From Paramecium tetraurelia (Eukaryota; Ciliophora; Oligohymenophorea; Peniculida; Parameciidae): 64,000 bases of DNA. The stretch spans positions 470,935-534,934 of the forward strand of contig NW_001799178.1 of NCBI RefSeq assembly GCF_000165425.1. Direction: 5' to 3'. The notes beneath the pieces are model-generated. The model saw only the letters and a program-made list of their open reading frames with translations. It searched no databases and was not told the DNA's origin. Below, piece by piece: positions 11,253 through 23,700 of the stretch (position 1 is the first letter of the stretch; each line of letters begins with the position of its first letter). Both the position numbers and the translations under genes were made by a program.

Positions 11253-12758
11253 TCAATATTCAAGATGGTGTTTTAGCTTCTCTTCTAACCAATTATAAAA
11301 TTCTACGTGTTCTAAATAATAAGGATAAAAGGGAGACTTTTCAAAAGTCTTGGCAAAATTAACTATTTTTTATATCAAAATATGCGCAAACTAATAAAAA
11401 TAACATAAATTGTACTTTTCTTCCAACATAAGCTAAAACACTATTAGGAACCATGGAAATTTTGGGATTCACATTTGTGCAAGCTCTAATGGAACATGAA
11501 TCCTTATCAATAGGGGTAATTTCAAAAATGTAGTATTTGATATACATTCTCACAAATTTGGATTTCTCTGGGATAAAAATTCCATTCTTTTCTAAAAATT
11601 CTTTATCTTAATCCACTGACCTTGACAATAATGTGATTGTTCCATTAACTTATAATCTATCATAACCTTCTCCAACAAAAACACATTCTCTATCTGGAAT
11701 CAGAGGGAAATACATTTCTGATGTGCAAACCTTACACGCTCTATTCAGCACTTTATTAACATAAGTTCTCTTGCAGAAGGGAACCCATAAATAATTTAAA
11801 TTCATTTCGTTTACTAAAGCCAACACTCTTATGGCGTTTACTGGTATCTTAGTTTCCATAAGCATAGAGGCAGTAGATGTGTTTTCTGGGAATTTGTACT
11901 TCACAGAGATTCCATTACTCAAACCATCAAATATCCAGCCATCTGAATCTAATTCTTTCACATTTTCGATCATATAATTATATTGCAAAATTATTTAGTC
12001 TACATATTCAGCATGAGGTAGATAATTTATATCAGATTTAAATTTATCTTATGCCAATTTTGCATATTGGTAGGCCTTAATTATTAATATACATATTTAC
12101 TTGATCAATCCTTGTTTAATCAAACTCGTATTTACTTCTATTAATGAGTTCTGATAACTCATCCTAGGCTATTTCGATATATTTTTTTGAAGGAGGGGAT
12201 TGGATTAAGGATTATTCTTCTTTCGATTATAATGGGTAAATATTATTCTCATAAAATTATATCTATTAATCCTCGCAAATATCAATGTTTTAAGTCAGCA
12301 TCTAAGTTTCAGCTTGTTTTTATTATAGTTACTCCTCTCTCTATATAATAAACTCCCTGCCTATTCTTGATGCTTTATAATTGATACTTAAGCTTCTTAC
12401 TTCCTAAATTTAATTAGCTAAATATCATTTGACGTATTTACTTTCTTCATCAGCAATTCTAAACATAAATTCTTAGACTTCAGGATTATTCATCATTGTG
12501 TTCATTAATTTCTTAATTTAGTTTTTTTCTTCATGTGACGTATTTGTCTACTCCAATAAACTAGTTAGTATTAAATTGATTTCATTATATGTATTAAGCT
12601 TCTCAATATCGTTTAATGAGCTTGAAATTAATTCAGAAAACTAAATTGGATTTGTTCAAAATTCTTACAATTATTTTTATTTTTTCAAGCTGTTCATTAA
12701 TCTCCTTAAGTTTGACTGCACATTGAAGCTTCTCTTGAAAGTTTACATTCATTTGCAT
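11253..12758 (-). CDS. START-domain lipid-binding protein with N-terminal coiled coil (467 aa)
   Basis: ATG 12758, TGA 11253-11255, four introns (28, 24, 25 and 25 nt); spliced length exactly 468 codons. Residues 1-150 form a charged, glutamine-rich helical region. After a spacer (QSPPSKKYIEIAQDELSEL) comes a fold typical of START domains: DSDGWIFDGLSNGISVKYKF, a central LNYLWVPFCKRTYV strand, YFPLIPDRECVFVGEGYDRL and the C-terminal helix FAHILIQKIVNFAKTFEKSP. START domains bind one lipid or sterol in a hydrophobic cup closed by that last helix. The ligand cannot be told from sequence. No transmembrane segment is seen, so a cytosolic lipid sensor or carrier is likely. Confidence 0.75.
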
Positions 12759-13161
12759 TAATTATATTAATTTAATATATATATATATGAATAAGTTTAT
12801 TTGTTATGTATGCTACTCGTAACACTCAAAAATCATAAAATGATCGATGAGCTGACTCTGAGCAATTGATCTCTGCTAATTAGACCCATAAATAAGTTAT
12901 CTAAACTCATTAACCTAAAACTAATTAGCCTTTTATTGTGTATTAACTTAATGTTCACAAATTAATTCAATTATTTTATTATTATTTTAATCTTCATATT
13001 TTCCAATATAAATACCCACTTATTAAGAAAAAATCAATATAAAAATTGAGATTACACTATTAAAAATATCAATTAAAAATTGATTTACATTTTGTTTTAA
13101 TTTCTATGATTTAATAAATTTATATATTATGTGGAGATGATTTGAAAAATTTATTTGATAA
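12759..13161. other. Intergenic stretch with a weak plus-strand candidate exon
   Basis: About 400 A+T-rich bases. From ATG 12806, removal of one 33-nt GT...AG segment gives an open plus-strand frame beginning MYATPDSEQLISANQ and rich in Gln/Thr, but it dissolves into A+T-rich sequence with no clear stop before the next gene. I do not call it a gene. A poly(AT) tract lies at about 12776-12790. Confidence 0.3.
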
Positions 13162-15243
13162 TCATATTGTAATTTTATTATAAATATCTCTGCTTTTGTT
13201 TAATTTATTAACTGTCAAGATGCTCTGGAATTATTCTACTAATTCCTGAAGAGCCACCTTCTTATTATCTTGCAATTCCTTCATTAAAGTATCAATCAAA
13301 TGTTCTGATACTTTTGGTCTCTCTTTCAATTTAAGTTGAGGTAACTTCTCCTTATTCTCAAATTAATCTTTGTAGCATTCAATTGATTTTTCTATCTTCT
13401 TCTATATATCTTTATTATTTTAATCACTGCTCAATTTATTCAACAACATCAATATTTCTTCCCATTAGTTTTTTTCTTCCCCTTGTATACGAGAAGAGAG
13501 TTGTGACTATCTGACTTTCTTATTCATACTGTCTTCAAATAACCTTTTGAAGACTGGATTTACTATTTATTTTGGAGGACTCCTTGAAACTTACCTTAAA
13601 AGTACAGAATTTTCATTAGCCAAATGATAGGATGTTGAAGCACCTCTCTTCCTTTGAATGCCAGGAGATGGCAGACAACGAGGCTAATCATTCTTAACAT
13701 TGTTTAAAGGAATAATTTAAAAATCTGGTTTGAAGTGAATTTATGATTGAAGTTTGGGAAGTGTTCCAGTTTTTTCAAATTTAATTCATTTCCCAATTTC
13801 TCAAATGCAAATTTATGGTATTTTCAATTATTAGATATTTTAGAATATTGCATTTTCTCCTCTGCATATAGTACATAACTGATATTCGAATGAGTTTTCT
13901 GTCTAAGTCAATTAACAAACCTATTAGAATTTATACATCTTTATAGCTTAATTATTTTCAAATTCTAGTTACTCCAAACTTTCAGCAACCAACCTTGTTT
14001 TGTTAATAATGTTATTTTGTTCGCTGAACTCTCGAATTTTCAAAAGGGAATTTTCAGTATTAATTAATCTTGTATTAATTTAAGCCTTCTCCAATTGAAG
14101 TTTTTAAAGCTATTGTTTCAACCTAATAATTTCTTCATCCTGCAATCTCTAGGCTTTTGTTAAGTTTTATGATTCCTATATCAATTATTAGTGTAGAATT
14201 CTCAAGGAGGCCACCTTGGATTTCAAGATTTCATTTATTTTAATAAGTTAATCGAACTGCTAATTAACCTAATTGGTGTATTGCTCTAAATTTAATATCA
14301 CATTTCTGAAATATCCTTTGTAATTAAATTATTGGATTTCCTAATCAGAATTTGCCTTAAATAATTTAATGACCTAATTGACATAGGCCCACTACCTTAA
14401 AGCCTGTCTAGCTCCCCTTTAATTACAATTACATTCAATTTCTGGATCCTCCTTGATAATTAGACAAATAGGCTCTGATATTGTGTTGAGTTCCATGGAG
14501 CCTAGTTTATTCATTTCCTATTTTAATGCTTGATAATGCAAGTCTTATTATTATCTTAGGTGAGTTTTGAATTGAGTGTATTCTCTTTCAAAGGATTTTG
14601 AGCACATCATCATTTTATCAATGTAAGAGTAGTTTATTCCATATTCAGGTCTTTGGTTCTCAAAAACTTCAAAGAAATAATAACCTCCCTTCATATCCTG
14701 TATGATCTTCCATAATTCATAAGGACTCATTTAATCCAGATAATCTTTAAAATTTTCGGGATGCTATTTTTTATTGTTAAACCTCTTTTTTAATAATTCC
14801 TCTTTTTCATTTAGATGATTTAACAATGACTAAATTAAACTATCTTCATAAGCAGTTGGTTTCCTTCCTTTCTAAAATAATAATAATATAAAATCACCTG
14901 TACGATAGTTTGTTCTTTATTGAAAAAATTTTGTTTCTCTTCATCTGAGTTTTCGAAACAATCATCTCCAGTTAAATCGAAATTCATTCTCTAGCATTTT
15001 AAATACGAAATATACCTAATAAATCTATGACACATCGATATTGGAAGGTTATTTCTTGACCTCATCTAAGAATCTGACACAACTCTGTTTATAATTTTTG
15101 TTGGGAAATGTGATGTATTTGAGATCGAGATCTGATAATGTGTAAATAACTGCATTCATCATTAACATATACAAGCTGTTCTCAATGTCTAGACCTTTTT
15201 TGACATTATCCTTTATTGACTGAATTATTGGAGATAATTTCAT
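13162..15243 (-). CDS. Coiled-coil protein (~680 aa), function unknown
   Basis: ATG 15243 (MKLSPIIQSIKDNVKKG) to TGA 13162-13164. Two introns near the 5' end (25 and 32 nt) join an N-terminal helical block, then YLDQMSPYELWKIIQDMKGG and a Cys-containing stretch (IECNCNQRGARQAL), followed by long coiled coils, a Pro/Ser-rich linker (RCLPSPGIQRKRGAS) and a final coil. Around 13740-13800 the frame changes phase twice over about 50 bases; a frame reading FEKLGNELNLKKLEHF bridges the gap. This could be an unrecognised exon arrangement or two one-base errors. No known domain. A cytoskeletal or ciliary role would be typical but is not shown. Confidence 0.6.
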
Positions 15244-15409
15244 CTTTCAAGTGGACTTCTATTTATTATTTATATTAATAAAATAACTTAATCAAATGAA
15301 ATTCAATGATGTTAATAACATATTAAATACCTCAACTTTGCTTATAATGTTAACAAGATGAGTTTGGTATCAATCATATTTTGAATGAAATAATATTAAT
15401 TTTGATTAA

Positions 15410-16258
15410 ATGTTGAGTCCTGAATAAATATATTCCATAGTTTATAAAACAGATTCGGGAATTGAAGGATATGCAATTCCTAGATTTTACCATGACCCAG
15501 CCGAAATGATGAGAAATCGAGATTTGTTGAAACAGATAGAAAAAAGTAAGTTTCTCCATGTCACACACTATTAGAATAAGCACATAAAAGATATGAAACC
15601 AAAAAAGGCAGTTATTTAGACGACTACACAAAAATGTTTAAAAGTTTTCCCAGTCCCTTATAATATTAATCATACAACATTGAAAAAATCCCAGAAAAAA
15701 AAGTTAAATATCCAAATCGCCTGACATTGTTTGATCAATTATAAAAGGAGTAAAAAAGGATTAATAACCCTTCAGTTGGAGCCTATAATATCGAAAAAAC
15801 GTAAGAGCAAATAGAGAAGGAGCTTAAGGTGTTAAAGACTCGCAAGGTCAAAGAGCTTTAAAGACCCAATCCCTATGAAGATGCCATGGCTCACAGCATT
15901 ATGGTTCCTGGCCCTGGAAATTATAATCCACATGTGAGATATTCAACAATAATAAAAGTCGTTCCTACCGAAAATCAAAGTCAATAATACAAAACCTGAA
16001 GATTGGAGAAAAAAACATAACATTGAAAAAAATAAAAGTCTTGCACAACTTCCTCCTGTCGGAACCTACACTCCCATCCTAAGTGATTCATTTGCAAAGA
16101 TATAATGCACTGCTCCTGTCAAAAGATCCTATTGGGGAAGTGAAAAGCGATTTAAAGGATTATTCGGTAGTTCTTCTATTGGACCAGGTCCTGGTACATA
16201 TGCTCAATTAAGCAAATTGTTAGCAAAAGGAGTTGAAAAGTCTATTTATCAAGAATGA
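15410..16258 (+). CDS. Sperm-tail PG-rich repeat (SHIPPO/ODF3-type) protein, 264 aa
   Basis: ATG 15410, TGA 16256-16258, introns of 29 and 25 nt; spliced length exactly 265 codons. Several copies of the PG-rich repeat are visible: SVGAYNIEK, VPGPGNYNPH, PPVGTYTPI and, at the C-terminus, SSIGPGPGTYAQL. Proteins with these repeats are microtubule-associated components of axonemes and sperm-tail outer dense fibres, several being microtubule inner proteins of ciliary doublets. An axonemal location is therefore likely in a ciliate. The promoter side faces a coiled-coil gene 166 nt away in divergent orientation. Confidence 0.8.
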
Positions 16259-16350
16259 TTTATATAAAATTTTTAATTTTAATAAATAATTATAAACCTG
16301 TTGAAAATTTATATATATTTGTTATTATTAAATGAAGATATTCTCTATGT

Positions 16351-17999
16351 ATGATATTCGATATTTAAATTATGAAAAATTAAAGATTGTAAAAAAAATT
16401 GAATAATTGCCAAATTATCATAAATAGAATCAAGTCCAAGTTTAGAATGAGCACAATTTTGATAATTTATTCATTTTTTATACTTGCTTTTACTTTTGCA
16501 AATCTTCTGATATGTTTAACATTGTAAATCAATCTAACAAGCAATCAAGTTGAAGAAATCTCAAATTAGTAATTAACTTTACAAAATTCCAAGTGAATTT
16601 CTTATTTAATTTAGAGCTTTAAACTTTCAATCAAAGGAGACGACTCATTTATTTTAGATTGCATTTCAAATGGCAATATCGAAAATGGAAAAATTGGCCA
16701 TTCTTAACCTCAAAACCTCGATCTAAGATGTAGACGCAAGTCAACGCATTTCAAATTGCCAATAGGCTTAGTAATATGATGAACCAATTTAGAAAGTCGC
16801 CATATGTCTCTCAAATTTGAAAGTATAAAACGAATCAACCAATAGTAGCAATCATAACAAAAAATTTATCTCATTCCTAAATGTTTTTGAAGGTCTTTAG
16901 AATATTTTTGACCTTCCTATTATTTCTAAGCAGTTATATTTTGTTTCTCCTCATGATCACTTCTTAACAGCTTATTATCCAACAAGATAGAAAAATGAAA
17001 CCAAAGAATTGGTTGAATATGAGTGGTTTATTAACTATATAACTGAGATTTAGAAGAATTCAAATCCTTCCTTCTTTAAGCTGATTCCTTATATTAACCT
17101 ACCAAATTATGATTATTTATTGGCAGGATTGACTATGTTAATGATCGACAAAAATTATTAAATCAACGGAATTGCAGTGTAGATTTTGAATTTTCCTTAA
17201 CTTACTAAAATCCTTTTTATTGAAACTCTAAATATAATTATGGTGTACGATGATGGTAAAATTATGTACACCCAAACCTATGTATACAACGGTTTAGAAA
17301 AACAAATTAGATACATTTATAATGAAACTATCAGTGGTTTTAACTATTCAGATTGGGAACTGATCAAATCTTCACTCAATTTTAAATACCCTATCTACAT
17401 ATACAATAGCTTATTAAATTAGAATGTATATCTTAAAGCTAAATAAATACCAAATACTCCTTTGATATCGCTGATGTATTAATTGATATTAATCTAGATT
17501 AACTAATTTAACTTATGAAAATGAAATTTCCAAACTATTAAACGAATAAATAGATTCAATTCTAAATTGGTAATTAACTTTAATCACTTATACTTCATCT
17601 ATAAGCATCCTAATAATATTATTAAGTTTAATTCCTTTAAGATCTTTATTTAAACCGACTTAGGTTGTGATAGAGATGATGATGAAATATTTACTGGGAA
17701 GATTTGATTATAAATTGAAAGATCAAGTTATAAGAGAAAATAAGATCTCACAATTAAATAATGCGATTAATTAATTATATTAAGCTTATCAGAGGTTAGA
17801 TATTACTTTAAATTAATCGTAATACGTTAAAAATGAACATTGCATACTCATTGAAAAATTCTATTATGAATAGAAGAAAGGAAAAATGCAGAATTTTTCA
17901 TTCGAAAACATTATAAATCAGAAAGAATAACTAAGTCTTTCTGAATTTAAAAAATTTATTGCCATGTAACACGATGTTTAGGTTGAAACCATTATTTGA
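16351..17999 (+). CDS. Two-pass membrane protein with large extracellular (Cache-like) region, 534 aa
   Basis: ATG 16351, TGA 17997-17999, two 22-nt introns; spliced length exactly 535 codons. An N-terminal anchor (TILIIYSFFILAFTFANLLICL) is followed by about 330 residues rich in aromatic residues and N-glycosylation-type sites, including YFVSPHDHFLTAYYPT and IMVYDDGKIMYTQTYVY. A second membrane helix (SISILIILLSLIPL) follows, then a coiled cytosolic tail. TM, sensor-like region, TM, coil is the plan of dCache-type receptors, but there is no kinase or cyclase domain and the tail ends after about 110 residues. The Cache comparison rests on layout only. A start at 16332 is out of frame with the anchor. 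Confidence 0.55.
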
Positions 18000-18735
18000 A
18001 ATCAACTTGTTTATATATTCACTTAATGTTTATTAATCTATAAAACCTGCTAAAAGAAAAATTCATGATTAATTCTTTTTTTAAATTATAGATTTTTTTA
18101 ATATCATATACATTGTATTAGTGAATCATCTAGCAACCATTACCGAAAGTCAAAAATTATTAAATCTAAAAAAGATAATTTTAGATTCTTTATATGCTAT
18201 TTGAAAGCGTTCTAAATTAATACCAATAAATCAAAGATCAAACTAATATTTATTTAAAATTACTTTATCGATTTTTATGAAAAATATTTGACCGAAATAA
18301 TTAATTTTTATATTTATTTTAGGCATATTGGCTAATAATTACTAAAATTAAATATATTTTCAATATGAATTGTTGAATAAATTATTATTAGTTGCATTAC
18401 TATGCAGCTTACAACCATGACCTTTGGTTCTGATATTCAGTATAGCATCATAAATTCATAATGAATTTCTAATACATATTCATTCTAAAATTTAAATAAT
18501 AAATACTTTTAGTTATTTAAATATCGACCATTTTAGAATTACCAAATAATATTATCAAATTATTATTTTATGATTTTATTATAAATCAAGATATGATTGT
18601 AAATTATTAGATGAAGAACCATTATATAAAGAAAATTTCCAATTAGCATAACTCAGTTACAATATTATTAATAAAATTAGATACTAAATCATTTTAATAG
18701 AAATTAACAATATTTTAATATACAAGTAAAATTAT
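18000..18735. other. A+T-rich intergenic stretch
   Basis: About 735 very A+T-rich bases between converging genes. No frame with coding-like composition, RNA gene or repeat is visible to me. Confidence 0.5.
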
Positions 18736-19390
18736 TCAATCTAAATTATATTTTAATAAATGCAATAACTAATTATAACACTTATCTAGATTTTCCTAAA
18801 GTATTTAAAATAATTAATACTTGATTTAGAGGACAAAATGTAGGCATGAAGGAATTAAAATTTTAATCAATCCAAAAGTAGGCAAAGTATAGTTGTTTTT
18901 TGTCACCTTTCTTGGTTGAAGTACTTTATTCATTTTCAATGGAATTAGGTTACCAAAATTAATTACTTTAAGTTTGATTCAAGTTTTCAGAAGGACTCCA
19001 CCTTTTCAAAATTGGTAAAGCTGAATAAGATCTCTATTTTTAATGTTATTCATCTTCAATATTAATTTTTTTTTTTTATTTTTAACATTTCTTGGCATCA
19101 TCATTTTATCTTTACACATCCATTTTTTTAACTAATTTTTAGTACAAATTCTCCCTTATATATTTAATACAATAATTATACTTGTTGTCATTCTCAAAGT
19201 TTTCAATTATTCTTATATATGAAGCATTCTAAGTATTTTATGGTTTGTTATAGGCTAGACTAGGCCTTTGTTCTTTTAATTGACTATTCTGAATAGATTA
19301 TTTTTCAATTGATTAGTTCTTGGAAATGAAGTTTTATTTAGATGTAGCAAAGGATTATTGAAGTTGTTGGTGCTATTTTGAGGGTTTCAT
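18736..19390 (-). CDS. Gln/Lys/Ser-rich hypothetical protein (209 aa)
   Basis: ATG 19390 (MKPSKQHQQLQQ), one 25-nt intron near the 3' end, TGA 18736-18738; spliced length exactly 210 codons. The N-terminal half is low-complexity. A middle helical stretch (ENFENDNKYNYCIKYIREN) precedes a lysine run and an aromatic C-terminal segment (KQLYFAYFWIDQNFNSFMP). No family recognised. Because the composition is simple, coding status rests mainly on the long TGA-free frame plus a well-placed intron that yields a sensible C-terminus. Confidence 0.5.
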
Positions 19391-19538
19391 TTTTAAAATA
19401 ATTAGTTCAAAATCAAATTTATAAAAGTTAAGTTGGAAATTAAAATGAGTAATTTATTTCAATGAAGTCTTTATCAGTAGATTAAAAGAAGAAAAACAGA
19501 GGATCAAATATATATTAATATTGATTTTATTGTTTAAA

Positions 19539-20662
19539 TCATACGTGCAAATCCCTTCTAGTTGGGAATGGTTTTAGAAGCTTAAAGTTAACTTATGTTT
19601 CAGGTTTATTTTAAAGTATAGCTTCTATTTTTGCTTCAACCTCAGGTGTGATCAATTTTATAGCTTATATTGACTTAATGGTTTCCTCTAATTACTCAAC
19701 TCTAGAAGCTGATGTTAGGGCAGTGCTAACATCCTTATTTTTTAAAGCCCAAGCCAACGATAATTAGGCTTATGAAATATTCAGTTCTTTGGCTAACTCA
19801 CCTAATTTTTTTAATTATGACTAAACTTTAGCGGCATCTTTTTATAGATAAAATATAATACATTCAGGATTTCCTAATGTTCTCTCATAAAAACCTTTCA
19901 AGTAAGGATTATCTGTATTTTTAAATCTACCATCTGCAAAAAGATCATCGTTATATTTTCCTGTCAAAATTCCTTAATATAATGGTGACCAAATGGTAGA
20001 TCCATAACCTTAAGCAAAAACATTATTATAGCCCCATTCAAACTTATCTCTAACCAACATGTTGTATTGCGGTTGTTCTGCAACAGGTTTGATTAGTTTC
20101 AATCTATCGCAAATACCTTGAATAATTTAAAGATATTACCGATTGCTTCTAAAATTTATTGAGCTGTCCATTCACTTGTTCCCCAATAATGAGCCCAACC
20201 ATGTCTAACTACCCAATCAAAGGCTCTACAAACTTCTTCCAAAGGAGTTTGTGGATCATACCTATGTGCAAAGACAATGTCAACATATTCTAAGTCCAAT
20301 CTCTTGAGTGAATTTCTGAGACCTACATAATGAAATTGAGTCGTACCTTCAATGATATGTTTTCTTGAAAGAAATCTGGAATTTGGAAAATCGTCTTAGG
20401 CTGTTCCAAAGTATATCTTTGTGCTGACTACGTAATCTTGTCTTTAAACATTGAGTGTCTTGAGAGCATTCCCTAATTGTATTTCCGCTTTTCCTTTTCC
20501 ATATCCTTCTGCTGTATCAAAAAAGTTGATTCCCAACTCCCAAGCCTTCTATATAATTTTGATATTCCTCTCCAAAGTTTCGTTGTCGTCTGCATTTAAC
20601 CAATTTCCAAATCCGATGGCAGACACTTTGAGTCCTGTTGATCCTAGTCTTCTGTATTCCAT
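19539..20662 (-). CDS. Aldo-keto reductase, voltage-gated K+ channel beta-subunit (Kv-beta/AKR6) type, 366 aa
   Basis: NADPH-dependent oxidoreductase with a TIM-barrel fold. From ATG 20662 the start is typical of the family ([19 protein letters not shown]). The catalytic tetrad is present: Asp and Tyr in [12 protein letters not shown], Lys in VVSTKIYFG, His in IVFAHRYDP. Other conserved pieces are [38 protein letters not shown] and SPLYQGILTGKY. The last, with the overall length, favours the AKR6 group (Kv-beta and fungal/plant relatives) over shorter AKRs. One 23-nt intron near 20110-20135; spliced length is 367 codons. Whether it binds a channel or acts only as an enzyme cannot be told. TGA at 19539-19541. 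Confidence 0.9.
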
Positions 20663-20782
20663 TATGATATAAATATTTTCAATAAATTATTGTTTATGAA
20701 AGAGATTGCATTCTGAATTCTTAAATAAGAATAAAATGATATTATAAATAATACTTTACTAAGTGAAATTAATTAAATGTGT

Positions 20783-23700
20783 TCAATTTTCAGCAATTAT
20801 AGCACACTTTATGATGTCAATGCATTTGTGTTCAGTCTCGAAGTGATTAAATATTGCTAAGGCCTACATATAATTGCATAATTACATCCAAATATTAGGA
20901 GATCCCATTTAGTTCTTTTATTGAACTTATGAAAATGATGTCATCCAGGATGTCTTGAGCATCAGATATCGTGTACTTGTAGAAGATATTCTATTTCACA
21001 TGCTTACCAAGTTATTAGTACACGTAATTCGTCAAGTGTCCGACTATTGATTTTATCACACTTGAATGATAGTAATCAAACATTTTTATTATTTAAGGAT
21101 CTTAACTTATCAATCCCTAAATAATAGCCTTTACTTCAACAGCATCAAATTAATTCAATCCAATAATCTCCTATACACACCTAAGGTACTGCTTATACAG
21201 CCATTTGCAATGATTCCCCTAAGAGAAGAAAAACAATCCCTTTAAGGGATGCTTGTTGTCTTCAAACCAATTCTTTAAGCTGATTTCAGCTAAATCCATC
21301 ATATTTTAAGCTTTTTAAATCTAATTTAAAAATTAATATGACTCACATTATATTAGATACATAACTGAAACAATAGGATGAACCATATGCTGTTTGATTG
21401 GTAATATTTTTAAATATCCATCAATCGCTTTTTGAGCACTTTATGAAATCCAATTATTTATTAACTTTTTGTTCAATCCAGATTTGCAGGCTTGAAAGAC
21501 ACTCAGTTAAAAATCCAATATCTTCAATTTGTAATCAATTTCAGTCACATCAGCCAAAATATTCAATTTCAGAGAATAATACACCTATTGTTTCTTCTCT
21601 TCATTTTAAATTTTCTACTTGATATCTTCAATTTAATTTGCAGGATCATCAATAAGCTACTATATCAATGTCCAATCCTCAACAGACTACAGAAATTTAA
21701 AGTATTCAGCAAATATCATTTAAAGTTATGAAACATGTAATCTATTGTCTAATCCTAATTGCAATTAGAATAGCAGATTTATCTTAGGCAAGTTCTACTC
21801 TAAGTTGATTAGAATTCGAATGTGATTCAAAATGGCTTCATTCATGAAATCATTATTGAATAAATGAATGTAATCGGAATCCTCACTTTCATCTATTAAG
21901 TACTCATATTCCATTATTTTTAGCTGTTTTAGAGTTGAATTTATTGGGTATTCTCGGTGCTAAGAATATTAATTAACAATACCAAGGCATCGTTCACAAT
22001 CGAAACTATGATCTTTTCCTATTTAAGGAATGTATTAATATATTGAAGAACTTTGTGAGAGTATTTTAAGGCATTCTCGAAGTCAATCAAATTGATGTAA
22101 TATTTGCATTAGAAATGAGCTAAAATAGCATAAATCAAAGTTCCCTCTCTGTAATCATTTAATTTAAGTCTATATGTTAAATAGGCTATTATAAATACAT
22201 AAATTGTTGTTTTGGCTCCATCTGACCAGTCATCGAACTGACAACTTCCAAATAGCATTTATATAAATCAAAATATCTAATTAAACTAGTTTGATTCTTT
22301 AATTGCGAAATAGATTCTGATACGATTTCCTAAATCAGGAAATAGTCCTGATTCATCAGGATATTGAATAATAAGTATTAGGAATGAAATTTAGGATCAT
22401 CAAAATATTTAAAGTCGCTTGTGTATTCATACAAATATCTTTATGGGTATGGTATGTACTGATTTGAGTCTTTGTATAGACTCTCTATTATCTATAGATC
22501 TTGTTCGAAACCTGGATGGGTTCTATGGAAGATGAAGGCTTAGGACTCTAACAATCTCGAAGTAAAACTATAAATCAAATCCACAATCTCTACTTATTAT
22601 AAATAGAGAAAGGAGTGTAATAAGCCCAGAATTATTATAGATGGTTAGATTTCGTCTGTTATGCTATCTTCTATCATCTGTATTGATTTTTTTAGACTAG
22701 TATGCTATTTAAGACTGCAATTCAAAAATTAACAAAATATTTAGTATTATTAATATTTAGGCAGGGAGGAATCTATCAAAAATTAACCTGCCTATTTATT
22801 ATTTATTTGGGTGCATTTAAGTATTTAACAGTAGAATTTTGGTTTGGATAAGAATTTCTTTATTTATTACACAGCATAGTTGGCAATCTCAGATTCTCCT
22901 TAATCTAGATTTTCTATATGTTTAGGGGAATAGGCAAAGCAAATAGATAAAAAGTAGAACATTTACAGTTCCTCTAAACATTACTAGAAAAACCACGAGT
23001 CCTTCCTTATTTTAAATTGGTTATGATATTCTTGCAATAGTCTTACATAAGAGATTTTGTTTGAAAATCTAATTGATTTAGTTTTAATCTATTTAGGTAT
23101 GGAATGACTAATAGGTTAAGAGTTATCCAAATGCAAGAGTTATTAAATTAGTTTAATTTGAACTAGACAATTATAGGAATCAAGTGTAATAGGTAATTTG
23201 AAATTAATTTTAGAGAGTAGAAACCTCCTATTTTCAAGTGTTCGTTGCAGATTAGAGAAGATGAATATCTATCTTTTAATGAATTCATCATCATTAGAAT
23301 TAAATAGATGCAAATACTTATGGCTCGATATTTCTTACCATTTCATAATGCTGACACACAAATACTTTCCAATCTCACACTTCATTTCTTACTGTAAGTC
23401 TTGTTAAGGAATATCTTCTTTTCTTAACAATTTTAATTAATTTTGATAAAATTTAAATACTGGTTCATATATACTATTTAGTTCCTAAAAGTCGTTGTAA
23501 TAATATTAAAATTATTCATTTTTACTATCATAAAGATTTATCAAATATAAAAATTTCAAGTAAAGCATCTAAGTACAATACAGCTGATCTCCATTAATCA
23601 AACAGCCGGTTCTTGTATCTGTGTTATCTAAAGCTATTTGTTCCTCTTCTACAGGTGAAGTTTATTCAAGATTGATTAATCCTGGACTGTGGTCAAGTGG

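Noticed and set aside
20451-20672. Plus-strand ORF of 73 codons
   Set aside because: Antisense shadow of the aldo-keto reductase N-terminus.
20783-22677. A separate minus-strand gene beginning MIEDSITDEIQPS at 22677
   Set aside because: The frame continues upstream without TGA, so this methionine is internal to the 20783-29775 gene.
22702-23560. A plus-strand gene start (MLFKTAIQKLTKYL) diverging from a minus-strand ATG at 22677, with several possible exons
   Set aside because: Reading the minus strand shows an uninterrupted frame across the whole stretch, continuous with the giant anoctamin gene; the plus-strand exons needed inconsistent splice phases.
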